This document shows, one piece after another, positions 56,603 through 64,000 of a stretch of 64,000 nucleotides of DNA; the first letter of the stretch is position 1, and each line of letters opens with the position of its first letter. This stretch comes from Mycobacterium numidiamassiliense (GTDB lineage Bacteria; Actinomycetota; Actinomycetes; Mycobacteriales; Mycobacteriaceae), in the NCBI RefSeq assembly GCF_900157365.1, contig NZ_FUEZ01000004.1:2653066-2717065 (forward strand), given 5' to 3'. The notes beneath the pieces were generated by a model. It saw only the letters and a list, made by a program, of their open reading frames with translations, made no database searches and was not told where the DNA came from. A program made the translations under genes and the position numbers.

Positions 56603-57805
56603 ATGAGCAGCCCCAGCGCCGTCGAATTGTATTACGACCCATTCGATGTCGACATCGACTCAAACCCCTACCCGGTGTGGAAGCGCATGCGCGAAGAAGC
56701 GCCGCTGTACTACAACGAAAAGTACAACTTCTACGCCCTGAGCCGCTACGACGACGTTGCGCGCGAGCTGCACAACTGGCAGACCTATCGATCCGGTCGC
56801 GGCACCACCGCCGACATCCTGTTCGCGAATATCGAAGTGCCACCGGGCATTCTACTCTTCGAGGATCCGCCGCTACACGACCTGCACCGCAAACTGCTGT
56901 CCCGCGTCTTCACCCCCCGGCGCATGCTGGCGGTCGAGTCGATGGTGCGTGGATTCTGTGTCCGCGAGCTCGATCCACTGGTTGGCCAGGGTGGCTTCGA
57001 CTTCATCGCGGACCTGGGCGCGATGATGCCGATGCGGACCATCGGATATCTCCTGGGCATCCCCGAAGCGGACCAAGAGAAGATCCGGGATCGCAGCGTC
57101 GCCAACATCGAAATGACCAAGGACAGCGACCCCGCCCAGGTCGATGCGAGTGTCTTTGCCAACACCATCGCGCTGTTCGCGGAGTACATCGAATGGCGGG
57201 CTGGTCATCCTTCCGATGACCTGATGACCGAACTGCTGCGGGCCGAGATCGAGGAGCCCGACGGCACCAAGCGCCCCCTGTCGCGGACCGAGGTGCTGTC
57301 CTACACCGCGATGATCGCCGGTGCCGGCAACGAAACCACCGCTCGCCTCATCGGTTTCATGGGACAGCTGTTGTCCGATCACCCCGATGCACGCCGCGAG
57401 CTTGCGGCCGACCATTCGCTGATCCCCGGCGCGATCGAGGAGACCCTGCGTTACGAACCGCCGTCACCGGTGCAGGCGCGCTACGTCGCGCAGCAGGCCG
57501 AGCTCTACGATCGCGTGATTCCGGAGGGGTCGTACATGCTGCTGCTGAACGCGTCGGCCAACCGCGACGAAAACCAGTTCGCTGATCCGGACCGCTACGA
57601 CATCCACCGCGGCGGAAGTCACCTCAGCTTCGGGCAGGGCCTGCATTTCTGCTTGGGCTCGGCGCTGGCCCGGTTGGAAGCGCGGGTGGCCTTCGAAGAG
57701 GTCCTCAACCGTTGGCCCGACTGGGAAGTCGACTACGCCAACGCACAACGTGCGCACACCGCGAGCGTGCGTGGTTGGGCACGCTTGCCGGTTGTCACTG
57801 GCTAA
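56603..57805 (+). CDS. Cytochrome P450 (TetR-linked)
   Basis: 400 residues, soluble bacterial P450. I-helix GAGNETTARLIGFM, K-helix EETLRYEPPSP (ExxR), heme loop LSFGQGLHFCLGSALARLE with the axial Cys. The N-terminal YDPFDVDIDSNPYPVWKRMRE opening is typical of mycobacterial CYP families that hydroxylate terpenoids, fatty acids or steroids (CYP150/188/189-like by general look; subfamily not assigned). No ferredoxin gene is adjacent, so it must use one from elsewhere. The stop overlaps the convergent hydrolase gene by 4 bp. Confidence 0.95.
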   Translation: MSSPSAVELYYDPFDVDIDSNPYPVWKRMREEAPLYYNEKYNFYALSRYDDVARELHNWQTYRSGRGTTADILFANIEVPPGILLFEDPPLHDLHRKLLSRVFTPRRMLAVESMVRGFCVRELDPLVGQGGFDFIADLGAMMPMRTIGYLLGIPEADQEKIRDRSVANIEMTKDSDPAQVDASVFANTIALFAEYIEWRAGHPSDDLMTELLRAEIEEPDGTKRPLSRTEVLSYTAMIAGAGNETTARLIGFMGQLLSDHPDARRELAADHSLIPGAIEETLRYEPPSPVQARYVAQQAELYDRVIPEGSYMLLLNASANRDENQFADPDRYDIHRGGSHLSFGQGLHFCLGSALARLEARVAFEEVLNRWPDWEVDYANAQRAHTASVRGWARLPVVTG

Positions 57806-58791
57806 GAAGCGCTTTGGTCGATCAGCACCGCCCCGTCGGGCTGGTTCCCCAGCGTCTGCAGCGGAATGTCCTCGCCCTGCGCGGTGAGCCGGACGATCTG
57901 GGCCAGTTGCGCGGGGGCGTCGCATTGGATGTAGTGATCGCCGCCCGGCACCACCCAGTAGCGATTTCGCCCGGGCTTGTCCTTCAGGTATGCCTGCCAG
58001 ATGTGATTGGGAACCCGCAACGGGGCCACGTTGTCGTGCACACCCCACACCACCGTGGTGTTGATGTGGCTCTTGGAAAGTGTGTCAAGCCAACTGGTTT
58101 CGTCCGCGGCCCGCTCGTTGAGGTATTGAATCGTGTCGGGCAGCACCCGGATCCCGTCGTTGTGGGCAAAGCACTTGGCCAGCGCGGCGATCTCCGGGTC
58201 GTCCAGCGTGCGCCGCGGCATGAAGGTGCTGGCGCCCAAGCCGGCCGCCAGGGTCTCGGGCGTGGTCGCCGCCGCGGTGGCTCGGCCCGTCGCGGGGTCG
58301 AGCAGCGCCGTTTGGTACACGGTGAGGTTGGACAGCGGCAGGTAGATGTTGCCGTTCGTCACGATCAGGTCCAGCGGCGCGATCGGCGGATCCTGGGCCG
58401 CGAGCATGCCGACCGCGATCAGGCCGACGCTGCTGCCGCGGTCGTGGGTGAGGATGCGGAATCCGGTCAGATTCCACACCTCGGTGATCGCGTGCACCAG
58501 CAGGCGCGCGTCGTCGTACAGCGAATAGACGTAGGGCTCGGGGGGCTTTTCGGACAAGCCGTAGCCGGGGAAGTCGAGCAGAAAGATGTCGAACTCGGCG
58601 CTGAGTTCATTCGTCAACGCGAAGTAGTCGATGCTCGAGGTCGGGAAACCGTGCACCAGCACCAGCGGAGGTGCGCCGGGCGTGCCGCATCGGCGACTGA
58701 ACACACCGACGTCTTGTCCCGCGTTGGCCGCAGTAGTTGACCGCCAACGAAGTTCGGTTGCGCCTCTTTGCCACTCCGCGAAGATGTCCAA
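57802..58791 (-). CDS. Epoxide-hydrolase-type alpha/beta hydrolase
   Basis: 329 residues. HGFPTSS forms the oxyanion segment, LTHDRGSSVGLIAVGML carries the nucleophile Asp (H-D-x-G-S), as in epoxide hydrolases and dehalogenases, not the Ser of esterases. The acid and base are in VVWGVHDNVAPL and PGGDHYIQCDAP. The His in GGDHY is a good base candidate. It would open an epoxide, plausible after P450 epoxidation by the convergent neighbour. The cap region (VLPDTIQYLNERAADET) is unusual. Start ATG 58791 has no strong ribosome site. Confidence 0.85.
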   Translation of the reverse strand: MDIFAEWQRGATELRWRSTTAANAGQDVGVFSRRCGTPGAPPLVLVHGFPTSSIDYFALTNELSAEFDIFLLDFPGYGLSEKPPEPYVYSLYDDARLLVHAITEVWNLTGFRILTHDRGSSVGLIAVGMLAAQDPPIAPLDLIVTNGNIYLPLSNLTVYQTALLDPATGRATAAATTPETLAAGLGASTFMPRRTLDDPEIAALAKCFAHNDGIRVLPDTIQYLNERAADETSWLDTLSKSHINTTVVWGVHDNVAPLRVPNHIWQAYLKDKPGRNRYWVVPGGDHYIQCDAPAQLAQIVRLTAQGEDIPLQTLGNQPDGAVLIDQSAS

Positions 58792-58909
58792 GCCGCCAGC
58801 ATGTCAGAGGTGAGCAAGGTCAGACAACCATGCCGGTTACGGGGATCTTCACGCGTCACAGAAAATGGGCCCACGCTAGCGGTGGACGCGGCTAGTTCGG
58901 GATATGTCG

Positions 58910-58986
58910 TTTTGCCCGCCTCCGAGCGACAAACCGGCGGGCCCGCACGCTCAGCGACCGACGTTGTCGCTCGGAGGCGGGCAAAA
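58910..58986. repeat. Inverted-repeat element, copy B (perfect 23-bp arms)
   Basis: Left arm 58910-58932 begins TTTTGCCCGCCTCCGAGC; right arm 58964-58986 ends GCTCGGAGGCGGGCAAAA; the arms are perfect complements over 23 bp around a 31-bp loop. The left arm also occurs unchanged at 51713-51735. It is intergenic, between the start of the 58791 hydrolase gene and the end of the 59013 gene. A non-autonomous mobile repeat or a shared bidirectional terminator are the two readings. Confidence 0.8.
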
Positions 58987-59012
58987 GCCCACCAGCGAGG
59001 TCACATGGACGG

Positions 59013-59744
59013 TCACCGCGGCCAGGCGTCCCAGCTGATCATGGTCCGCAGCGGCCCGGCGAACACGGGTCGCACGGCGCCTGAACGCCAGCGATCTTCG
59101 ACGAGCGGAGCCAGGGCGTCGCAGGTGGTCAGCGGGTCGGCGTCGAGGTAGACGACCGTGATGTATTGGTGGTTGGCGCGCCACCCCCGGGGTAGATGGC
59201 TCCACCCGGTGCTCGAACCGAATGTCCAGGCGCCGGCGGTGCCCGGTGTGGCGAGCAACGCCGGATAGTGCTCGGCATGCAGCCATTGCAGCCACTCGTT
59301 CGAGCGGCCGTCGGTGGGCTCTTCGACGATCAGCAGGATGCCGCGGTGCGGTCGAAACGGCACCACCTCGGCCGAAATCAGCGCGTGCGGCGCGGCGTGC
59401 CACTGCAGCAGGCGCAGCCCCGCCACTTGCAGTGACGGCCGCGCGACGGGAAAGCGACCGTTTTCCCGCAGTGCGCGGCCGAGAGCGACGAACTCGTCGA
59501 AGGTTTCTTCGACGGGATCGGCGACCAGGTAGTGCACGACGTTGCCGATGTCGCTCAGCGGTCCGTGGGCCGCCAGGCGGTGCTTGGGGTAGTCGCCGTC
59601 CGCGATCCAGCGCAGCCCGTGCACGATGCCAGGAAGCTGGTACTGCTCCGGCATGTGATCCAGCAGGTGCCACCGCAGATAACTGCCATCGTCGTCGGCC
59701 GGCGCCGGCGGGGTGAGGCTGAAAAAGCCTGCCTTGAAACGCAT
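59013..59744 (-). CDS. Hypothetical protein, EthD-like repeat fold
   Basis: 243 residues with two similar halves. Each contains a short strand, then a helix with a conserved WHLLDHMPEQYQLPGIVHGLRWIA or WLQWLHAEHYPALLATPGTAGAWTF segment, the H-x-x-E/P-x-L-x-x-P-G pattern of EthD-type dimeric alpha-beta barrel proteins. Final strands: TVVYLDADPLTTCDALAPL. Its ATG 59744 overlaps the TAA of the LLM gene (TAATG), so the two are coupled. EthD relatives accompany P450s in ether degradation, and a helper role here is a guess. Confidence 0.75.
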   Translation of the reverse strand: MRFKAGFFSLTPPAPADDDGSYLRWHLLDHMPEQYQLPGIVHGLRWIADGDYPKHRLAAHGPLSDIGNVVHYLVADPVEETFDEFVALGRALRENGRFPVARPSLQVAGLRLLQWHAAPHALISAEVVPFRPHRGILLIVEEPTDGRSNEWLQWLHAEHYPALLATPGTAGAWTFGSSTGWSHLPRGWRANHQYITVVYLDADPLTTCDALAPLVEDRWRSGAVRPVFAGPLRTMISWDAWPR

Positions 59745-60601
59745 TACGTAGTACCCCCAAGTTCGGCGAGGGCCTGCAGATTCTCCAGATAGTGCTGCAG
59801 GGAGGTATGGGTGAAGATGGCGCTGACGATGGTGGCGCCGTGGGCGGCGGTCTCGCCGAGCGCATCGCGGGTGCGGTCTGGTTCTTTGATCGGGTCGAGC
59901 AGGGCGGGGGGTGGCAGGATGACTTCGAAGTCGGGCGGAAGGTCAAAGCGGCCCAACCATTCTCGCGCCTGCTGCAGTCCCACGTTGAAAGGCGCCCAAC
60001 CGTCGGCCAGGGTCGCGGCCCGGCGCAGCGATCGCAGCGTGCGTCCGCCAATCCAGAGGGGAACCCGGTCCTGGACGGCGCACGGGTCGACGACCATGCC
60101 GTGGAACGAATAAAACTCGCCGTGATAGGCGGGCTCGGCGACCGACAGTGCGGCGCGCAACGCCCGCAGGGCGTCGTCGCCCCTCGGTCCGCGGTCGTCG
60201 AAGGGGGCGCCGAGGAGGTCGAACTCCTCCTTGAGGCTGCCGACGCCCACACCGAGAATGAGCCTGCCGTTGCTCACCTTGTCCAGGGTTCCGTAGCGTT
60301 TGGCGATCTCCAGCGGGTGGTGGTAGGCCAGCACCAACACGTTGGTGGCCAACCGAATTCGCTGGGTGCGCGCGGCCAGGTAGCCGAACGTCGCCAGCGG
60401 GTCCCAGTAGCGCGCACCCCGGCGCTGCTGCTCGACGGCGGGCAGCGCGATGTGTTCGCTGCAGGTGAGGTGGTGGTAGCCGAGTCGGTCTGCGGACTCT
60501 GCGATCTGGGCCAGGTCCTCGATCGCGGCGTCCTTTTCCCAGCTGCCGCTGATCTGCGGCAGCATCGTCACCACGGGTGTGGCCACCGACAGCTTTGTCA
60601 T
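59744..60601 (-). CDS. LLM-class F420-dependent oxidoreductase (copy 3)
   Basis: 285 residues, TIGR03619-like branch. RLGYHHLTCSEHIALP, TQRIRLATNVLVLAYHHPLEIAKRYGTLDKVSNGRLILGVGVGSLKEEFDLLGAPFDDRG are the classic signature of F420-dependent LLM proteins with the substrate-binding loop and conserved GVGVGxxKEEF. It differs from copies 1 and 2 (no LTLRFDMRAP start), so it is not part of that pair. It is coupled to the EthD-like gene and divergent from the second TetR-P450 operon. ATG 60601 is used; no strong Shine-Dalgarno is seen. Confidence 0.88.
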   Translation of the reverse strand: MTKLSVATPVVTMLPQISGSWEKDAAIEDLAQIAESADRLGYHHLTCSEHIALPAVEQQRRGARYWDPLATFGYLAARTQRIRLATNVLVLAYHHPLEIAKRYGTLDKVSNGRLILGVGVGSLKEEFDLLGAPFDDRGPRGDDALRALRAALSVAEPAYHGEFYSFHGMVVDPCAVQDRVPLWIGGRTLRSLRRAATLADGWAPFNVGLQQAREWLGRFDLPPDFEVILPPPALLDPIKEPDRTRDALGETAAHGATIVSAIFTHTSLQHYLENLQALAELGGTT

Positions 60602-60657
60602 CGCGCAGATCTTACCGAGTGCCGGCCCAGGCTTTGCGGCGGTCGGATAACGGGGTA

Positions 60658-60699
60658 AATTCTAACAATGCTCGAATATTTTCGAACAACGATAGAATT
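60658..60699. promoter_or_regulatory. Nested 42-bp operator over the TetR-P450 promoter
   Basis: AATTCTA (60658-60664) pairs with TAGAATT (60693-60699), and TCGAA-TATT-TTCGA (60672-60685) is nested inside, with the same centre. TAGAAT (60693-60698) is also a -10 five bases before GTG 60703. The site covers the divergent gap to the LLM gene, so it may control both directions. Confidence 0.7.
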
Positions 60700-60702
60700 C
60701 TG

Positions 60703-61299
60703 GTGAGAGCCGTGGCCGTTGCGGCGAAACATGACCCCGCGCCAAGGCGTGCCTACGGCGAACTCGACCGGGCTGAGGTGGTCGCTGCCCTGCGTAAGGT
60801 GGCGCGGCGCGTTGGCGCGGAACGCGTGACGATGCGCGAACTCGCCGCCGAACTCGGCGCCGCCGCGCCGTCGGTGTACTACCACGTCCCGGGAAAGCGG
60901 GCGGCTCTCGAGCTGCTCGCCGAATCCGTGCTGGCCGAGATTCCGTCGCCGGCGGCCGGTCCGTGGCATGACCGCCTCATCGATTTCTACTGTGCGGCAA
61001 GGGAAATGATCCTTGACGTGCCAGGAGTCGCCGGTATCCTGCAGACGAGCAGCGGAAGCGAACCCGCTCGCCGGCTCGACCGATTCAGCCGCTCTCTGCT
61101 CCGCGAGGCCGGGCTGGCGAAGACCGATGTGGCTGCCGCCCATACCGTGCTGTATACCTACCTGCTCGGCTCGATAGCGCTGGAGGAAGCACGCTCGATC
61201 CCCGGCGCGGCGCGAGGCCGACGTCAGAGTCCAGCCCAGTTCCGTGCCGGACTCGATGTCATCGTCGCGGGAATCACCGCCTCGACGGAGCCGCGATGA
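60703..61299 (+). CDS. TetR family regulator
   Basis: 198 residues from GTG 60703, the likely leaderless start behind TAGAAT. HTH: TMRELAAELGAAAPSVYYHVPGKRAALELL (TetR_N), then a helical domain with LDVPGVAGILQTSS and YTYLLGSIALEEA resembling TetR_C of Tet repressor proper (GRR-type end). It overlaps the P450 ATG (61296) by ATGA, so both are coupled. The nested palindrome at 60658-60699 is its probable operator and would also control the divergent LLM operon. Confidence 0.9.
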   Translation: MRAVAVAAKHDPAPRRAYGELDRAEVVAALRKVARRVGAERVTMRELAAELGAAAPSVYYHVPGKRAALELLAESVLAEIPSPAAGPWHDRLIDFYCAAREMILDVPGVAGILQTSSGSEPARRLDRFSRSLLREAGLAKTDVAAAHTVLYTYLLGSIALEEARSIPGAARGRRQSPAQFRAGLDVIVAGITASTEPR

Positions 61300-62555
61300 A
61301 CACGCCGAAGACCCGTGTGGTGGGTTCGCTGGTCACCGAGAACCAGCAGAGTGCAGCCGATCGCGACGCCGCGGCCGTGCTCAATCCCGATTCCTTTGTC
61401 AACGGCGCCCCGTTCGACGCGTTGGCGCGGTTGCGCGCAACGGCGCCGGTGCATCCGGTGCAGTTACCCGGGCTCCCCAGAGCGTGGCTGCTGACCAAAC
61501 ACGCCGACGTACGATTGGTTAGCCGCGACACCGATACCTTCACCAGCAGCAAGGGCAACACCCTGGTCGAAGTCGAGGCGCCCCCGAACTCGGCCATGCT
61601 GCCCGGCATCGATCCACCCCGTCACGTCCACTACCGCAAACTGATCAACCAGGGTTTCACCCCTCGCAATGTGCAGCGGCTGGAGCCGCTCATGCGGCAG
61701 GTCGCTCGCGACATCGTCGTCGACATAGCCGAGAAGGGTGAATTCGACGCTGTCACAGACATTTCCGCGGAGATATCGCTTCAAGTCATCGCCGACGTGC
61801 TCGGTGTTCCGCGCGAGGACCGCATGGAGGTTTTCCGATGGAGCAACGCCATCGGAAGCCTGGGCATCGAAGACCCCGACTACGCGCCCAGTCCCGAAGC
61901 GCTGGGGCAGGCCGTCGCGGAGATGTTCGCCTACTGCGGCGAATTGGTCGAGCGTCGGCGCAAGCACGGGCTCACCGACGACATCTTGTCGGCGTTACTG
62001 GAATCCGAGGTGGACGGGGAGAGGCTCAACCGCGACCAGCTCAACGAGTTCTTCCTACTCTTGGCGATCGCGGGCAACGAGACCACGCGCAATACGCTGA
62101 GCCACGGGATCTTGGCGCTCTCCGAACACCCCGAGCAGCAGGCGCTGCTCGCCCGCGATCCCGACGCGATCAAACCCGCGGTGGAGGAACTGCTGCGCTG
62201 GTCGACTCCGGTGACGCACTTTCGTCGCACCGTCACCCGGGACGTCGATATCCGTGGGCAAGAAATTCCCGCCGGCGACTGGGTCCTGATTCATTACCTG
62301 TCGGCGAACCGCGACGAGGAGGTGTTCGAGCGCGCCGACGAATTCGATGTCACGCGCCCAGACGCCGGTCACGCCGCCTTCGGTGGCGGGGGAGTGCACT
62401 TCTGCCTGGGTGCTCAACTGGCCCGCCTGGAGCTGCGCGTCATGCTCGAAGAGTTGTACGGGAACGTGCCGGGTCTGCGGGTGATCGGGCCGCCCGACCG
62501 CCTGCGTTCGTCGTTCTTCCACGGCATCAAACGGCTGCCGTGCAGCACGCGCTGA
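61296..62555 (+). CDS. Cytochrome P450 (second)
   Basis: 419 residues. I-helix AIAGNETTRNTLSHGIL, K-helix EELLRWSTPVTHFRRTV, heme loop AAFGGGGVHFCLGAQLARLE. The region KLINQGFTPRNVQRLEPLM and DPPRHVHYRKL matches the CYP125/CYP142-like and CYP124/CYP126 type of steroid and terpenoid P450s in general look, not decisively. Subfamily not assigned. Its ATG is coupled to the TetR gene. It ends 1 bp from the convergent hydrolase gene. Confidence 0.95.
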   Translation: MNTPKTRVVGSLVTENQQSAADRDAAAVLNPDSFVNGAPFDALARLRATAPVHPVQLPGLPRAWLLTKHADVRLVSRDTDTFTSSKGNTLVEVEAPPNSAMLPGIDPPRHVHYRKLINQGFTPRNVQRLEPLMRQVARDIVVDIAEKGEFDAVTDISAEISLQVIADVLGVPREDRMEVFRWSNAIGSLGIEDPDYAPSPEALGQAVAEMFAYCGELVERRRKHGLTDDILSALLESEVDGERLNRDQLNEFFLLLAIAGNETTRNTLSHGILALSEHPEQQALLARDPDAIKPAVEELLRWSTPVTHFRRTVTRDVDIRGQEIPAGDWVLIHYLSANRDEEVFERADEFDVTRPDAGHAAFGGGGVHFCLGAQLARLELRVMLEELYGNVPGLRVIGPPDRLRSSFFHGIKRLPCSTR

Positions 62556-62556
62556 A

Positions 62557-63354
62557 TTACGACGTGTGGTAACCCTTTTCGACCCATGCGTGAATTCGCT
62601 CGGCCACGACGTTCCAGCCGGGATCGAGCATCATGTCATGGCTCATGCCCGGAAAGAATTCCGCCTGCGTGCCGTACGCCGCGGCGGTGTCATGTACTTC
62701 CCGCTGCGTGAAACACATGTCGTCGTCGGCCCCCAAGATCAGCAGCGGGGTCGTGACGCGCTCGGCTTTGGGTAGGTTCTGCCACAGCATGTCGAGCGCA
62801 ATTTTCCACGCGTACTCCTCGCTGAGCAGGGCGGTGTAGCGCAGCACATCGGCCTCGGGCGTCGACGCCGAGAAGAATGTCTCGCGGGCCAATGCCGGTG
62901 TGCCACCGACGCCGCGCAATGACTTCGTTTGGGCCAGCGCCGTTCCGGTGTACCACGGGTGCCGCTTGAGCCGGCGCAGCAAAAATCCCGCAATCCCGCT
63001 GATGGGGGCGGAGGCGAGTAGTACGGCGCCCGGGACGTCGTGGGCTTCCAGATACTTTTGCACCACGAAGCCGCCCAGCGAGTGGCCGACGACCACCGGT
63101 GGTTCGGGCAGGCTCTTGGCGACGGAGTCGACATCGTCGACGAAGTCCGCAATCGAGCAGAGCCGCATGGACTTTGGCGCGGTGCTGTTTCCGTGGCCGC
63201 GCAGGCTCAGGGCCAGCGACCGATAGCCCTTGGCGGCGAAGAAGTCGAGGAAATACTCATCCCAGCACCAGGCGCCATGCCAGGCGCCGTGCACGAAAAG
63301 CAATGGCGGCTTGCCCGATTCGCGCTGCGGCGCCTTGTCGATGACCTCGAGCAT
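62557..63354 (-). CDS. Alpha/beta hydrolase
   Basis: 265 residues. LLFVHGAWHGAWCWDEYF is the oxyanion segment (HGAWHGAW), VVVGHSLGGFVVQKYLEAH the serine nucleophile elbow (GHSLGG), ILGADDDMCFT the acid and GMSHDMMLDPGW the base His. It is a serine esterase/lipase-like or lactonase-like enzyme (HGAWHGA type, Ser-Asp-His). ATG 63354 lies nine bases behind the rhodanese stop, so both are one operon. Convergent with the P450. Confidence 0.88.
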   Translation of the reverse strand: MLEVIDKAPQRESGKPPLLFVHGAWHGAWCWDEYFLDFFAAKGYRSLALSLRGHGNSTAPKSMRLCSIADFVDDVDSVAKSLPEPPVVVGHSLGGFVVQKYLEAHDVPGAVLLASAPISGIAGFLLRRLKRHPWYTGTALAQTKSLRGVGGTPALARETFFSASTPEADVLRYTALLSEEYAWKIALDMLWQNLPKAERVTTPLLILGADDDMCFTQREVHDTAAAYGTQAEFFPGMSHDMMLDPGWNVVAERIHAWVEKGYHTS

Positions 63355-63363
63355 GTCCGACCG

Positions 63364-64000
63364 TTACTCGGGTCCGCGGGCGACGGGCAGTGTCGGATCC
63401 GAACTCCACTGCGACCAGGAGCCCGGAAAGAGTGCTGCGGGACGGCCCATCGCGGCGAGTGCGGCGATCGTTACGCTCGCGGTCACACCCGACCCGCAGT
63501 AGGCCCCGATGGGCGCTTCCGGATGGATGCCGCGGTCGGACAACAGCTGGGAAAGTGCGAAATCGCCGAGAAAGGTGCCGTCGCCGGCCAATACGGCGGT
63601 GCTGGGTAGGTTTTGCGCGCCGGGGATGTGACCGGCAACCGGGTCCAGAGGTTCGACGTCGCCGCGGAAACGTTCGGGGGCGCGGGCGTCGACCAGCGTT
63701 ATGCCGCCCGCTAGGGCTTGCTTTGCCGTCAGGGTCGGCCGGCGTCCGGCGTACAGATCGTCGTGCGGCACAGTCACATTCCCGGGCTGCGGTTTGACCG
63801 GGCCGGTTTCAATGCTCTGCCGAGTCGAACGCCATGCCGCCAGGCCGCCGTCCAAGATGCGGACATTTGCAAGCCCGGCGGCGGTCAGCACCCACCACGC
63901 GCGTGCGGAGCCGGCCCGATTCCAGTCGTCGTAGACCACGACCAGCGAGTCCTGCCGGATTCCCCACTCGCGGGCGGCGGCTTCCAGGCGCCGCCCGGAC
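63364..64000 (-). CDS. Rhodanese-type sulfurtransferase (N-terminal part beyond the right edge)
   Basis: About 212 residues visible; the frame stays open to base 64000 (upstream codons read EAAAREWGIRQDSLVVVYDD), so the N-terminus is outside. The two-domain 3-mercaptopyruvate/thiosulfate sulfurtransferase pattern is clear: the inactive first domain (WNRAGSARAWWVLTAAG), then TLVDARAPERFRGDVEPLD, AGHIPGAQNLPS and the active loop AYCGSGVTASVT with the persulfide Cys. It transfers sulfane sulfur in the cytosol. Operon with the 62557 hydrolase. Confidence 0.88.
   Translation of the reverse strand, partial: SGRRLEAAAREWGIRQDSLVVVYDDWNRAGSARAWWVLTAAGLANVRILDGGLAAWRSTRQSIETGPVKPQPGNVTVPHDDLYAGRRPTLTAKQALAGGITLVDARAPERFRGDVEPLDPVAGHIPGAQNLPSTAVLAGDGTFLGDFALSQLLSDRGIHPEAPIGAYCGSGVTASVTIAALAAMGRPAALFPGSWSQWSSDPTLPVARGPE

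Noticed and set aside
13735..64000. tRNA, rRNA or insertion sequences
   Set aside because: No tRNA-like cloverleaf or rRNA words and no transposase motif were noticed anywhere; absence was judged by eye only.

Overview
The window is high-GC actinobacterial DNA and is almost certainly from a non-tuberculous Mycobacterium. The evidence is a mycolic-acid cyclopropane synthase-type methyltransferase, a PPE protein of the SVP subgroup, PapA-type acyltransferases, PknH-sensor-like lipoproteins, several F420-type luciferase-like oxidoreductases, NDMA-dependent alcohol dehydrogenase, a mycothiol-era TIGR03085 protein and many leaderless or GTG/TTG starts. No rRNA, tRNA, IS element, prophage or CRISPR array was seen. 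All identifications come from reading the sequence and from memory of protein families; no database search was run.

Layout. 1-3.4 kb: end of an unknown gene, an MmaA2-like mycolate methyltransferase, an SDR, a TIGR00027-type methyltransferase and a decayed LysR gene. 3.4-7.7 kb: a TetR-controlled cluster of two DapB-fold dehydrogenases, a VOC protein and an SDR. A perfect 14-bp palindrome lies before the operon that contains the TetR gene, and a near copy sits between the divergent genes. 7.7-14.9 kb: PPE protein with a SHOCT tail, a DUF3060 secreted protein, a two-gene acyltransferase operon (PapA-like plus condensation/WS-DGAT-like), a heavily decayed BTAD/adenylate-cyclase-type regulator, and a peptidase S51/NTF2-like pair. 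15.0-15.4 kb: a tiny transcription unit for a 48-residue glycine-rich protein made largely of three decapeptide repeats, closed by a 16-bp perfect hairpin.

15.5-28 kb: MFS exporter, GNAT acetyltransferase, membrane GGDEF-EAL protein, methyltransferase, phosphoglycerate-mutase-like lipoprotein, a secreted collagen-like Gly-Pro protein, thioesterase plus acyl-CoA ligase operon, and htpG. 28-40 kb: lipoproteins, an NRAMP-like transporter with altered metal-site residues translationally coupled to an MgtE-N/CBS protein, a tandem lipoprotein duplication, DoxX, bicupin, alcohol dehydrogenase, thiolase and a CysQ-like phosphatase. 40-47.4 kb: a meta-cleavage aromatic catabolic cluster (FAD hydroxylase, C-C hydrolase, type I extradiol dioxygenase, amidohydrolase; divergent aldolase, acetaldehyde dehydrogenase, TetR). 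The acetaldehyde dehydrogenase lacks its catalytic cysteine. 47.4-50.4 kb: haloalkane dehalogenase, DUF2652 protein and PatB/MalY aminotransferase.

50.4-64 kb: an oxidative catabolic region. It has two further DapB-fold dehydrogenases interleaved with two near-identical-architecture luciferase-like oxidoreductases, an AveC-like membrane protein coupled to a 38-residue membrane microprotein, two TetR-P450 units each with striking inverted-repeat operators, alpha/beta hydrolases, a third luciferase-like enzyme and a rhodanese cut by the right edge. The substrate is not evident; the enzyme mix (P450s, F420 enzymes, DapB-like dehydrogenases, AveC-like protein) suggests degradation or modification of a hydrophobic, possibly polycyclic or terpenoid compound.
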